Position numbers and translations under genes: made by a program. 43,318 nt of DNA from Bacteroidia bacterium (lineage in GTDB: Bacteria > Bacteroidota > Bacteroidia > UKL13-3): positions 1-43,318 of the forward strand of contig JAIOYZ010000030.1 in the NCBI GenBank assembly GCA_021740845.1, given 5' to 3'. This document shows positions 1 to 8,753 of the stretch, in pieces; position 1 is the stretch's first letter; every line of letters begins with the position of its first letter. The notes under the pieces are model-generated. The model was not told where the DNA came from. It saw only the letters and a program-made list of their open reading frames with translations, and did no database searches.

Positions 1-115
1 TCAAAGAACTTTATTCTATTTTGTTTTCACCATCGCTGGTGTAGAATCTCTCAACTTTTTTCCCTCTCCAAATCTTCAATCCGCTTTCGCTTTTCGTCCT
101 TTCTTTAAGGGGATG
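1..115 (-). other. Transcribed leader, probably of an rRNA operon beyond the left edge
   Basis: Read on the minus strand, the sequence downstream of the proximal promoter runs about 105 nt without a credible ORF and ends at the window edge with AGTTCTTTGA. This resembles the boxA antitermination element that sits ahead of 16S rRNA in Bacteroidota (GTTCTTTGACA-like). Together with three stacked promoters, it suggests an rrn operon starting just off the left edge. The rRNA itself is not in the window, so this is an inference; a strongly expressed protein operon is the alternative. Confidence 0.5.
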
Positions 116-146
116 CAAAGGTAATGTTTTTAATTTAATGTGCAAA
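116..146 (-). promoter_or_regulatory. Proximal tandem promoter P1 (Bacteroidota sigma-A type)
   Basis: On the minus strand TTTG (146-143) is followed after exactly 19 nt by TACCTTTG (123-116), a full match to the Bacteroidota consensus TTTG-N19-TAnnTTTG. The start region just downstream, CATCCCCTTAAAGAAAGGA, closely resembles the one after the distal promoter P3. Confidence 0.8.
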
Positions 147-232
147 TTTTATTTTGACTTAACTTATCCACATTCAAAACACTCTCCAACTTCACTTTCT
201 CCCCTTCGCTACACCCTCTGAATTCGGGTTGG

Positions 233-263
233 CAAAGGTAAGATTGTTTATCTATTCTCCAAA
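233..263 (-). promoter_or_regulatory. Middle tandem promoter P2
   Basis: On the minus strand TTTG (263-260), 19 nt, then TACCTTTG (240-233): a full consensus match with the same -7 octamer as P1. It lies exactly 100 bp from P3 and 117 bp from P1 and points the same way. Confidence 0.78.
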
Positions 264-332
264 TGTTTTTTTTACTTTTTTAGAACTCTTTTCCCCTTTC
301 TCACTCACTCATCCTTTCTCTTAAGGGGGCTG

Positions 333-363
333 CAAAAGTAGAGAGATTTGCCACAGCTGCAAA
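333..363 (-). promoter_or_regulatory. Distal tandem promoter P3
   Basis: On the minus strand TTTG (363-360), 19 nt, then TACTTTTG (340-333). The start region GCCCCCTTAAGAGAAAGGA nearly repeats that of P1, suggesting duplication of promoter plus start site. A GGTTTGAACC motif (rc of 372-381) sits about nine bases upstream of the -33 box. Confidence 0.75.
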
Positions 364-779
364 TTTATTTTGGTTCAAACCATCTAAAATGCTGTATTAG
401 AGAATAAAATATTTTTAAGAGCATAAGAATTTAGCCTTAAAACACCCTATTTACTGCACTTTTCGCTATTTCACCTCCTTAAAATTACTTCTATTTTGGT
501 TCAAAATAATCTAAAATACTTTTCATTATAGATACAAAAGCATTGCTTAAGGATAAAACAGCCTTAAAAAATCAATGTTATATCTATATAGGCATATATA
601 ATAATAGCGTAAAGTGGCATGTGAATAAGACGAAATACATTTTATACAATAGTAAACTCAGGAAAATAAACTTCATTTAACCTTGCATACTTATTAAAGC
701 TAGCGAATATTATTCTTAGTTAAGATACAAAAACCATATAATAGATACTCCTTATATATATGTGTAATGAATAGAAAGG
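364..779. other. Gene-free AT-rich spacer with a 27/28-bp direct repeat
   Basis: No ORF or RNA gene is recognisable. The spacer separates the leftward tandem promoters from the rightward paaN promoter. It holds two copies of an element beginning ATTTTGGTTCAAA and ending ATCTAAAAT(G/A)CT, at 367-393 and 493-520, differing by one inserted base and a few substitutions. The rest is AT-rich with TATATA tracts around 580-600 and 755-765. Confidence 0.6.
372..381. repeat. Iterated motif GGTTCAAACC (intergenic copy)
   Basis: Exact copy of the 10-mer found 16 times in this window: plus-strand GGTTCAAACC starts at 372, 12128, 14777, 17732, 29733, 32361 and 42906; GGTTTGAACC starts at 8032, 10925, 12981, 17239, 25242, 27295, 28635, 30374 and 40851. 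This copy lies within the spacer direct repeat, upstream of promoter P3. Confidence 0.85.
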
Positions 780-810
780 TTTTGGATTATGGTGAAATCC
801 GATAACTTTG
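780..810 (+). promoter_or_regulatory. Promoter of the paaN-like gene
   Basis: TTTG (780-783), 19 nt, TAACTTTG (803-810): a full consensus match. The start codon is at 829, giving a short 5' UTR of roughly 10-15 nt. No strong Shine-Dalgarno is visible, as is usual in Bacteroidota. Confidence 0.8.
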
Positions 811-828
811 CCCTACTAATTCTGAAAA

Positions 829-2490
829 ATGAACACCAGTAACACATTATTTGAAAAACACCGCGCTACATTGGATGCAGCTTTGCATGCCTTAACCGTT
901 AGAAATTATTATTCACCTTATCCAGAAAATCCAAGGGCTTATGCAGAAGATGCAGATGCTATGGCAAAGAATTGGATAAGTGCATGCATGAATAATAACT
1001 ATACCTCTTTGGATCAAACCGAAGCCAATGGATGGATTGGAGAAGAAGTTTCACCTTTCTTACAAGTTGGAATTGGTGTTAAATACCCAGCATTTACTCC
1101 TGAAACATTATTAAAGAACGGTATTGTTGCCCAAGCAGCTTGGAGTAAAACAAGCACCGAACAAAGAACAGGTATATTGATTGAAGCTTTGGATAGAATT
1201 AAATCTCGCTTTTTTGATATTGCTTATGCAACCATGCATACCACAGGACAAAGTTATATGATGAGTTTTCAAGCAAGTGGTCCACATGCCAACGACCGTG
1301 CTTTGGAAGCGGTGGTAATGGGATACAAAGAATTGACCTCTGTGCCTGAGAAAGCAGAATGGATTAAGAACCTTGGAAAGTTTGATTTGAAAATGAACAA
1401 AACTTGGAAGGCAATTCCTAAAGGAATTTCTTTGGTAATTGGTTGTTCTACTTTTCCTGTTTGGAATACTGTTCCTGGTTTATTTGCCTCTTTGATTACT
1501 GGTAATGCTACTATTGTTAAGCCACATCCTAAAGCGATATTAGCTATTGCTATAGTTGTAGAAGAATTGCAAAAAGTTATGGTAGAAAATGGATTGCCAA
1601 AACAGGTTGTTCAATTGGGAGTTGATACATTAGAAAATCCTATCACCAAAGTATTGGCAGAAAACCCAATGGTTAAGATGGTAGATTTTACTGGTGGTAG
1701 CGAGTTTGGAAACTATATTGAAAGTTTGCCAAAAACAACCTTTACAGAAAAAGCTGGTGTTAACTCTATAATTTTAGATTCTGCTAAAGATTTAAAAGCT
1801 GTTTTAGGAAATATTGCTTTTAGCACAAGTTTGTATAGCGGACAAATGTGTACCGCACCACAAAATATCTTTGTTAGCAAACATGGTGTACAAACTGAAG
1901 AAGGAATTGTTGCCTACGAAGATGTGGTAAAAGGAATTGCTGCCGCTATAACGGGGTTGGTTGATAATCCAAAAGCTGGTCCTGGAACATTAGGTGCCAT
2001 ACAAGCCGAAGCTACTTTTGCAAGAGTTCAAGAGGCAAAGAACTTGGGCGGTAATTTGATATTGGATAGCAAGTCTATAGTGAATGAAGAGTTTAAGGAT
2101 GCTAGAATTGCCACGCCTGTTGTAATTGAATTAGAAAAAAATCAATCTGATATTTTTAACAGAGAATGTTTTGGTCCGGTTGTGTTTGTAATAAAAACTG
2201 ATGGATTAGCAGATTCTTTGGCCTTGGCGGAAGCTTTGGTTAAAGAAAAAGGAGCACTAACTTGTGGCGCTTATACTACAGATGAAACTACAAAAGCAAT
2301 GATTGCAGAAACTATGAACAATGCCTTTGTACCAGTTAGCTTTAATTTTACAGGAGCAGGATTTATCAATTCTCATGCTGCCTTTAGTGATTTCCATCTA
2401 ACTGGAGGAAACCCTGCAGGTAATGCCAGCTTTGCAAATTCTGAATTTGTAAGCAAGCGTTTTGTTTGGGTTGGAAATAGAGAAATGTAG
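829..2490 (+). CDS. paaN: PaaN-type aldehyde dehydrogenase family protein
   Basis: Cytosolic NAD(P)-dependent aldehyde dehydrogenase superfamily protein of 553 residues, matching in length and N-terminal pattern (HRATLDAALHAL, YYSPYPENPRAY) the family annotated as phenylacetic acid degradation protein PaaN. The likely catalytic nucleophile is Cys341 in YSGQMCTAPQN, and the likely general base is Glu307 in TEKAGVNS; FTGGSEFGN fits the cofactor-binding region. In phenylacetate catabolism, PaaN/PaaZ proteins oxidise the semialdehyde from ring opening, but no paaA-K genes are nearby, so the substrate here is unproven. It is monocistronic: a consensus promoter at 780-810 and a hairpin terminator right after the stop. 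Superfamily assignment is firm, the PaaN subgroup fairly confident, the pathway role inferred. Confidence 0.8.
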   Translation: MNTSNTLFEKHRATLDAALHALTVRNYYSPYPENPRAYAEDADAMAKNWISACMNNNYTSLDQTEANGWIGEEVSPFLQVGIGVKYPAFTPETLLKNGIVAQAAWSKTSTEQRTGILIEALDRIKSRFFDIAYATMHTTGQSYMMSFQASGPHANDRALEAVVMGYKELTSVPEKAEWIKNLGKFDLKMNKTWKAIPKGISLVIGCSTFPVWNTVPGLFASLITGNATIVKPHPKAILAIAIVVEELQKVMVENGLPKQVVQLGVDTLENPITKVLAENPMVKMVDFTGGSEFGNYIESLPKTTFTEKAGVNSIILDSAKDLKAVLGNIAFSTSLYSGQMCTAPQNIFVSKHGVQTEEGIVAYEDVVKGIAAAITGLVDNPKAGPGTLGAIQAEATFARVQEAKNLGGNLILDSKSIVNEEFKDARIATPVVIELEKNQSDIFNRECFGPVVFVIKTDGLADSLALAEALVKEKGALTCGAYTTDETTKAMIAETMNNAFVPVSFNFTGAGFINSHAAFSDFHLTGGNPAGNASFANSEFVSKRFVWVGNREM

Positions 2491-2504
2491 AAGAATAAAC
2501 CTCA

Positions 2505-2541
2505 TAAAAAAAGGCTGATCCAAATGGGTCAGCCTTTTTTG
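2505..2541. terminator. Bidirectional intrinsic terminator
   Basis: AAGGCTGATCC, short loop AAAT, GGGTCAGCCTT, flanked by an A-run on the left and a T-run on the right. It serves the convergent genes ending at 2490 (+) and 2555 (-). Confidence 0.85.
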
Positions 2542-2554
2542 TTATAGGAGATTT

Positions 2555-4309
2555 TCACCTCGAAACCATATCGAAGGCTTCATCTGGAATTCCTTTTACT
2601 TCTACTATCAAAAATCCATCTAGGGAATCATTGAAATTAGGATCTACATTAAAGGAAACGATTTTACCATTAAGCTTGAGGTATTTCTTTACAAGAATTG
2701 GCATTTTTAGTTTTTGGTTACCTTCAATTTCACCAATAAAATTATCCAATAACTTTATGTCTTGTGAATGTTTTTGCATCAAGATGTTTTTACCTTCTGT
2801 TTTGGATTGGTAATGGAAACGTTTCTTAGGTTCAATCCATTTGGCAATTTTATTATCCCAATGGTTGTGGCGGATATACGCAACTAGTAAGTCTTTAGAC
2901 AAGTTAGAAAAGCTATTGCTAATACTTACTGGCCCAATCATGTATAAAAATCTTTCCTTATTTAATTTAATGTACTCGTGGATTCCTTTCCAAAGAAGCA
3001 TTAAGCTAGCAGGTTTTCTTTGGTATTCTAATGAAACAAACGACCGACCCAATTCAATTGAACTAAACAACATTGGGTGCATTTCTTTGCTCATTTTAAA
3101 TAATTGGTTCAGGTAAAACCCTTTGACTCCAAACTTTTTAAACAAGACATCCCCTTCTCCAAATCTATAGGCACCTGCAATCTTCTTTGCTTCTTTATCC
3201 CAAATAAATAGGTGTTTGTAATGCTTGTCGAAATCATCGGTATCGCAGCTATGATTGGTGCCCTCCCCTACGCTTCTAAATACCACCTCGCGTAAACGAG
3301 AAAGTTCTCTCATTACATTTGGAATTTGAGCGTAATTGGCAATATGTACTTCTAGATTTTCGTATTTAAACAAAAATGTTTTGTCTCTTATTTCTTCAAT
3401 CTCTTTTTCTAAAATTTGGGCAGGAACTTCTGGAATTATATCCTCTGGTTTTGCCAACCTATTTAGGTTAAGGTTGAATTTTATTTTCTTATTTTGTTCT
3501 TCTGTTGCACCAAGAGCGTATGTTTTAGCTCTTAAGAAATCCAATAATTGATCGTTATCATAATTGGCCATATCTTTAGGAGCAATTGGTTTTCCTATTC
3601 GCAATTTGATATTGGATTTGCCCTTATTTAGCATCTCCGAAGGAAGTTTAATAGTGCGCAAATTGGGGTGTAATAAACCCATTAAATTAAAGGCTAAACT
3701 ATTATGACCCGAAAAATAAACAGGAACCACCTTTACTCCTGCTTTGGCAATAATTCTGCCCACACCGGGCTCCCATTTTTTATCGCTAATCTTAAGGTTA
3801 TTTAACTTCATGGCAGAAACTTCACCAGCGGGGAAAATGCCTAAGGGAGAAGTTTGGAGGTGGGATAAAATTTGTTTTACCCCTAAAATATTCACGCCTT
3901 TATCTCCAATATTTTCAAAAGGGTTTACAGCAATCAATGAATCTGCTAATTGAGGTATTTGTTTTAATAAATAATTGGCCACCATTTTATAATCAGGCCT
4001 AATTTTACTTATGATGGACAATAAAATAATGCCATCAATACCACCATAAGGATGGTTAGAAATTAAAATAAAAGGTTCTGTTTTAGGGATATTGGCTAAA
4101 TCTGTTTCACTAACTTGATAGCTAACTCCAAAACCTTCCAAGAGTTGATCAATAAAAGCGTGACCACTGCTATCTTTGGCACTAAAATAGGCATCGTTTA
4201 TGTTGTCTAATTTCAGCAATTTCATAATTGCTGGCGCAAGAACTTTCAATTTTACCTTTTCTAATTTAAGGGCTTTTGAAACATCTTCTTTACTGATTAA
4301 ATCGGTCAT
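2555..4309 (-). CDS. Fused O-/N-acyltransferase, OlsF/GlsF-like aminolipid synthase
   Basis: 584-residue two-domain protein. Residues about 70-270 are a PlsC/LPLAT-type acyltransferase: ISNHPYGGIDG puts His86 and Asp92 at the active-site motif, and GIFPAGE (157-163) resembles the FPEGT motif. Residues about 310-500 are a GNAT-like (hemolysin/OlsB type) N-acyltransferase with LREVVFRSVGEG, KIAGAYRFG and SIELGRSFVS. This order is that of OlsF, which makes ornithine lipids, and of the fused GlsF-type proteins linked to glycylserine lipids in Bacteroidota. The predicted role is N-acylation of an amino acid or dipeptide and O-acylation of the resulting lipid at the inner membrane. The amino-acid substrate cannot be read from sequence. 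It stands alone on the minus strand. Confidence 0.78.
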   Translation of the reverse strand: MTDLISKEDVSKALKLEKVKLKVLAPAIMKLLKLDNINDAYFSAKDSSGHAFIDQLLEGFGVSYQVSETDLANIPKTEPFILISNHPYGGIDGIILLSIISKIRPDYKMVANYLLKQIPQLADSLIAVNPFENIGDKGVNILGVKQILSHLQTSPLGIFPAGEVSAMKLNNLKISDKKWEPGVGRIIAKAGVKVVPVYFSGHNSLAFNLMGLLHPNLRTIKLPSEMLNKGKSNIKLRIGKPIAPKDMANYDNDQLLDFLRAKTYALGATEEQNKKIKFNLNLNRLAKPEDIIPEVPAQILEKEIEEIRDKTFLFKYENLEVHIANYAQIPNVMRELSRLREVVFRSVGEGTNHSCDTDDFDKHYKHLFIWDKEAKKIAGAYRFGEGDVLFKKFGVKGFYLNQLFKMSKEMHPMLFSSIELGRSFVSLEYQRKPASLMLLWKGIHEYIKLNKERFLYMIGPVSISNSFSNLSKDLLVAYIRHNHWDNKIAKWIEPKKRFHYQSKTEGKNILMQKHSQDIKLLDNFIGEIEGNQKLKMPILVKKYLKLNGKIVSFNVDPNFNDSLDGFLIVEVKGIPDEAFDMVSR

Positions 4310-4378
4310 TTGATAGGATAATTAGGGTAAAGATAACCAAAGAAAATACTCCATGCAATAGCTTGATATTAATTTTAT

Positions 4379-4927
4379 TTAATCGTTGTCTTGAAGGTCT
4401 TCAATGGATTTGTCGATCATTTCGGTGATAGCTTTCTTTTCTTTATCACTTAAAGTATTGCGTTCCAAGGCAATTTTCTTCAAGTTTTTATAAACATCTT
4501 TTTTGCGAGCTTCTACGGCCACCCAAACCAAATAATTTTTGTTCGGCTTCTGGTAAATTTTTTCATCAAATTGCACCGAACCTACCAAGTTGGTGCTTAG
4601 CACTTCTCTGGTTAATTGTTGAAAGCGCTCCCCAAAATCTCCAAGTTGTTCGCCAGAGGTTCTTTCGTTGGTATAGTTTTCTGTTACGTTTTTAATTTCG
4701 GTTTGAACCGAAGAGGCTATTCTTTGTTTGGCACTGAGAAGTGCTTTGTTGCGAGCTGTTTCTAAATTGATACTTTCACCGCTTGATACGGCTCTAAAAT
4801 ATCTTCTATTTGATTCGTAAGAATTTCCTTTGAAAGGAGTTTTTACTTCTTGAAGGTTAGATTTAGAAGAATTACATGCAAGGATAATGAACATACTGCT
4901 CATGATTCCGAATACTATTTTTTTCAT
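4379..4927 (-). CDS. LPP20-like lipoprotein
   Basis: 182 residues starting MKKIVFGIMSSMFIILACNS, a lipoprotein signal peptide with lipobox LAC and lipidated Cys18. An in-frame extension upstream lacks a better signal peptide and would overlap the Nudix gene, so the ATG at 4927 is chosen. The mature part has LETARNKALLSAKQRIASSV, then a segment ending NYLVWVAVEARKKDV, the arrangement of LPP20-family lipoproteins of unknown function. It follows the Nudix gene by 16 bp on the same strand, so co-transcription is likely. Envelope location is predicted; the function is unknown. Confidence 0.7.
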   Translation of the reverse strand: MKKIVFGIMSSMFIILACNSSKSNLQEVKTPFKGNSYESNRRYFRAVSSGESINLETARNKALLSAKQRIASSVQTEIKNVTENYTNERTSGEQLGDFGERFQQLTREVLSTNLVGSVQFDEKIYQKPNKNYLVWVAVEARKKDVYKNLKKIALERNTLSDKEKKAITEMIDKSIEDLQDND

Positions 4928-4943
4928 AACGATAGAATTGATG

Positions 4944-5393
4944 TTATTGGCCAAGTAGAAATTTTCGTGCCACAATTTTATCTATTGGAAAGGTCAATTG
5001 GTTCAAATCGAAATCTTTTGAAGCTGCCCAGAAAAAACGAAGGGTTTCCACTTTTCCGTTGATGGTAATTTCCTTTTCGTTCAAATCAATTTCTGCATCA
5101 AGATTTTTTGGTTCAACCCGATAATAAATTGCTATTAATTGATCTCCATTTTTGAATGCGCTAGCTTGAAAAAAATCTGTAGTATAAAGGTGTTCTTTTA
5201 CTTCAACTTCCAAACCTGTTTCTTCCATAAATTCTCTGGCCAGGCAATCGCGAGTACCCTCTCCTAACTCTAGTCCGCCACCTGGAAATTTGGTAAAGTG
5301 CAAATGAGGCATTTTCTCATGAACCAATAAAACTTCTTGATTTTGGTTCAACAATAAACCATAAACTCTTATGGTAAACTTACTAATTTCCAT
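4944..5393 (-). CDS. Nudix hydrolase
   Basis: 149-residue cytosolic protein with a complete Nudix box at residues 39-61 (G-x5-E-x7-REFMEETGL: Gly39, Glu45, Arg53, Glu54, Glu57, Glu58, Gly60). Nudix enzymes hydrolyse nucleoside diphosphates linked to another moiety using Mg2+ held by these glutamates. The substrate cannot be assigned. It starts 3 bp after the stop of the outer-membrane protein gene and is followed by the LPP20-like gene, so the three may form one leftward unit. Confidence 0.88.
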   Translation of the reverse strand: MEISKFTIRVYGLLLNQNQEVLLVHEKMPHLHFTKFPGGGLELGEGTRDCLAREFMEETGLEVEVKEHLYTTDFFQASAFKNGDQLIAIYYRVEPKNLDAEIDLNEKEITINGKVETLRFFWAASKDFDLNQLTFPIDKIVARKFLLGQ

Positions 5394-5396
5394 TCT

Positions 5397-6185
5397 TTAC
5401 TTGGAAGAAAATAACATTCCTAGGTTCAAACTAAAGAAATATGGAATGGCAGAGTTGTTAGATTTAGTAACCGACATTGGATAAATACCAATTAAAGGCT
5501 GAATAAAATAAATTTTACTCTTGGTTTCTCTGTACTCAATTTTTAATCCAACTTGCACATTGGCAGAAATTGGTCTTGCATCAAAACCGGTAGAATCAAA
5601 TTTAAATTGATTTTCACCCTCAATAGAATAACCTGGAATGCAGTTGGCCACCATACTATGCTTGATTAATACTTGAGGAGTGATGCCTGCGGTAAAATTA
5701 TACACCCATTTAAAATCGCCCGATCTTCCCAAATAGGAATTTATCATTAATGGAAATTGAAGGTAATTGAATTTATAATTGTACACTATTCCCTTTTCTG
5801 TATTGGATAAATCTTCTATTCTACCTGTACCAATTCCTGGGTAGGTGTAATTTTTGAAGGTTAGTCCCTCCTGCTTTCTGGCAAAACCAATTTGTTGGTA
5901 TCCAATTCCCAGTTGCAAATCTGCTTTTTTGCCTAAGGAATAAATTACCCAAGCATGAATTCCTTTATTGAAATGAGCATGTGATTTGGAAAGAACTGTA
6001 TCGGAATATTGTTTGTAGATAGCAGCATTGGTTATGGCCGAACCTACGCCAAGTGAAATACTGGCGCCATATTCTATATTGGATTTACTTTGACCAAAAC
6101 TTGTTGAGAAACTAGCCAAAAGGAATAAACTAAAAACTATTTTCAATTTATTCAGGTTCAAATTCGAGCTCATCTGGGTTATCAT
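5397..6185 (-). CDS. Outer-membrane beta-barrel protein (porin-like, unknown role)
   Basis: About 262 residues with a signal peptide (KIVFSLFLLASFSTSFGQ, cleavage after Gly-Gln likely), then alternating aromatic/polar strands such as IEYGASISLGVG, LQLGIGYQQIGF, WVYNFTAGITPQ and the terminal FFSLNLGMLF, typical of small Bacteroidota barrels. The start is uncertain: the ATG at 6185 overlaps the end of the upstream AsmA-like gene by 38 bp, and the ATG at 6173 is equally possible; a longer extension with no signal-like character was rejected. The overlap suggests translational coupling with the AsmA-like gene. No specific family is recognised. Confidence 0.65.
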   Translation of the reverse strand: MITQMSSNLNLNKLKIVFSLFLLASFSTSFGQSKSNIEYGASISLGVGSAITNAAIYKQYSDTVLSKSHAHFNKGIHAWVIYSLGKKADLQLGIGYQQIGFARKQEGLTFKNYTYPGIGTGRIEDLSNTEKGIVYNYKFNYLQFPLMINSYLGRSGDFKWVYNFTAGITPQVLIKHSMVANCIPGYSIEGENQFKFDSTGFDARPISANVQVGLKIEYRETKSKIYFIQPLIGIYPMSVTKSNNSAIPYFFSLNLGMLFSSK

Positions 6186-8640
6186 TTTTCTTTTCAATTT
6201 TTTTAAGTGTTGTATCTTTTTTGATACCAAACTCTTGTTTCAAAATCTCCTTGATATTTTCCTTTTCTACTTTAATATCTTGCTTTAATTGTTCTTTAGC
6301 GCCCTTTCTATCAAAGGTGAACTTTAATTTATCTAAAGGACCTTTTATACTCAGGTATAAATTAATGCCTTTGGTTTTAACATCTTCTTCGCCAAACTCG
6401 TTGGGCTGAGGTTTGCGTTTTTTGCTAAGTAATTCTGAAAGCGATAATTTAATGTTATAATCCAAAACATTCTCGAAAGTATGCGTACCACTTACTGTTA
6501 AGTTGAGAGCATTATTTTTCATATCCATGGCAGGAATGGTTAGTACTTTATTTTGAATTGCCAAGGTATTTTTGATTTCTGAGAACTTCAAATTCTTGAG
6601 GTCGTTTACATCTACAAATCTTGATAAAGAGTTAAGAGGTTCGTAATTAATTAACTCCCCATTTTTTATGCTCATTTCTGAAAGTACAACAACTTTATCG
6701 GTAAGTAAATTCATTTTCGCATCCCAAATAACTAGCAATTCTGTTTGGGCAGTAAGCAAGCCAGAAAGGTTTTTGCTAGTAAATTCTTCCTGACCAAAAT
6801 TATTGAACATTTTAAGCAATTCGGCCATTTGAATGCCTTTAGTTTGGTTCTTACTTTTTAGAACAAATTGATTCTTTTGGCTAATCCATTCTGCATTTCC
6901 GCTAATATTACCACCACAAGTATTGAGATTAATGCTAGAGAAATTTACTCTATTATTTGTTAACTCTAATTCTGCTTTTACCGCTTGAGCTATAAACTTA
7001 TCGTAGGTGAATTTATGAGCATCTATCTTTAGGGTAATTAAATAATCCAAAGGTTCTTCGCCCTCTTCTCTAGGATCTGAGGAATCGTATATAAAGAGAT
7101 CATTTGTATTAAGAACTTTAGATTGAGATTGAAAAACACCTTTGAAAGGAAAGTTCTTTTGGAAAAGGAAATTCATGAAACTAGGAATTTGGCCATTTAA
7201 GGTAAAATCTGATTCGCCAATATTTAAACTAGCCTTTTCCATAAGCAAGTTATTATTGGAAACGTTCCCGGTGAAATCAATATTTTCTATAGGTTTAGTA
7301 AGGTAATTTAATTTCAAGGCTTCCATTTTTAGAGAGAACAAACCTTTGTTCATAGCACTAGACCAATCCCAATTATCTTTAGTTTTAGAACCTCTTAAAG
7401 TGAGACTAAAATTTACCTGACCTATAATTTTCTTTACATCAGAAAATTTAAAAAACTGGTGAAGGGAATTTAAATCTGCATTTCCATTTAGGTTCAGGTC
7501 TAATAATGGGTTTTGAAAATTTTTGAGATATAAATTGCCACTAATTTTTGAACCCGCCAATTCTGCACTAAATTCTGGTATGGAAATTTGAGCATCGCTT
7601 AATTGCTTAGAAGCTCGGTTATCAAAACTGCCATTTAGATTGATACGCTCTAATTTCAGTGAGTTACCAGATTCTGAAAGTGCACCATTTTCAATACCAA
7701 ATTTAACTTTTATAGAAGGAGTACTTTTGGAAGATTGAATACCTTTTATAGCGCCTTCAAAAAACACCAAGCCCTCACTTTTGTATGCTAACATTGACTC
7801 TGGAAGAGAAACTGGCAGAGTAGATAAGAGATTTTGAATGCTAATTTTATCCCCTTTGAATGCTAGGTTATACTCGGTTTGTTTCTTTTGAGAAAGTACA
7901 TAACCAGTAACATTTAACAATAGCTCGTTGATTCCAAAATTGCCTTTTTTGAGGGAAAATTTGCTTTGTTTATTATCTACAGAAATTGTGCTAGCTATTT
8001 TTAGATCCTTGTTATTAAATAGGTTTGAACCACCTAATTGAAGTTCATGGCAAAAAGCATCCAATTCTAAATCCATATCAAACAATTGGTCGCTAAAATT
8101 ACCTGAGAAGTCTGAAGATTTTACATGAAGATCGGCCATTAAATTTGAACTTCTATCCACATAATTTATTTGGATTCGGTTCAAAGCCAATTTGGTTAAT
8201 TCAAATTGGAATTGTTTTGATTTCTTTCCTTTGGATTGATCCTCTTTGAGTAAATCAAAATTCATTCTACCGGCTGGGTCTATAAGTAGATTTAACTCCC
8301 CGCTATCAATATCAATGAGTTGAATTTTATAGTTTTTATTGAAGATATCGTAGATATTGAAGCCAAGAAAAATATTTTGAGCCTTTAATAAATACTTACC
8401 TTTTCTAAGTGGGTCGTTTATTTTTACTTCATTTAACGCCAAACTAACTTTAGGAAATGATTCTACAAAAGTAATATCGAGGCTCTTTGCAGAAAGTTCT
8501 GCTTTGAGTAAATCGTTTACTTCTTCTATGGCATACTTTTTTAGTTGATCTAAATTTTGGTAAACATAAAGTGCAACAGAACCTATCAATGTGATTAGCA
8601 CCAGTAATATAATTAAAAATATCTTTAAACCTTTTGCCAT
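6148..8640 (-). CDS. AsmA-like inner-membrane-anchored protein
   Basis: 830 residues. One N-terminal transmembrane helix (residues 5-27, IFLIILLVLITLIGSVALYV) is followed by a long beta-rich periplasmic region with the AsmA opening (AKSLDITFVESFPKVSLALNEV) and repeated SGN, DLNLNGNAD and LTVSGTH elements. It ends in a charged Lys/Glu-rich tail. AsmA/TamB-like proteins are implicated in moving phospholipid or affecting outer-membrane assembly; that role is by family only. The ATG at 8640 is preferred because MAKGLKIF leads directly into the anchor. The downstream barrel gene overlaps its 3' end. Confidence 0.82.
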   Translation of the reverse strand: MAKGLKIFLIILLVLITLIGSVALYVYQNLDQLKKYAIEEVNDLLKAELSAKSLDITFVESFPKVSLALNEVKINDPLRKGKYLLKAQNIFLGFNIYDIFNKNYKIQLIDIDSGELNLLIDPAGRMNFDLLKEDQSKGKKSKQFQFELTKLALNRIQINYVDRSSNLMADLHVKSSDFSGNFSDQLFDMDLELDAFCHELQLGGSNLFNNKDLKIASTISVDNKQSKFSLKKGNFGINELLLNVTGYVLSQKKQTEYNLAFKGDKISIQNLLSTLPVSLPESMLAYKSEGLVFFEGAIKGIQSSKSTPSIKVKFGIENGALSESGNSLKLERINLNGSFDNRASKQLSDAQISIPEFSAELAGSKISGNLYLKNFQNPLLDLNLNGNADLNSLHQFFKFSDVKKIIGQVNFSLTLRGSKTKDNWDWSSAMNKGLFSLKMEALKLNYLTKPIENIDFTGNVSNNNLLMEKASLNIGESDFTLNGQIPSFMNFLFQKNFPFKGVFQSQSKVLNTNDLFIYDSSDPREEGEEPLDYLITLKIDAHKFTYDKFIAQAVKAELELTNNRVNFSSINLNTCGGNISGNAEWISQKNQFVLKSKNQTKGIQMAELLKMFNNFGQEEFTSKNLSGLLTAQTELLVIWDAKMNLLTDKVVVLSEMSIKNGELINYEPLNSLSRFVDVNDLKNLKFSEIKNTLAIQNKVLTIPAMDMKNNALNLTVSGTHTFENVLDYNIKLSLSELLSKKRKPQPNEFGEEDVKTKGINLYLSIKGPLDKLKFTFDRKGAKEQLKQDIKVEKENIKEILKQEFGIKKDTTLKKIEKKNDNPDELEFEPE

Positions 8641-8753
8641 AATTTGTAAACGAAACAAATATCTTAGTATTTTGGCAAGGGATGAATTCTATAAATACAC
8701 AATTGGTGGATTAGCGTTAATGCTTAGTAAAAGAATGTACAAAAAAGGAACGC

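Noticed and set aside
400-828. tRNA genes or small ORFs in the left spacer
   Set aside because: No cloverleaf with a T-loop-like GGTTCRANYC in a proper arm was found; GGTTCAAACC at 372 superficially resembles a T-loop but has no acceptor or anticodon stems around it.
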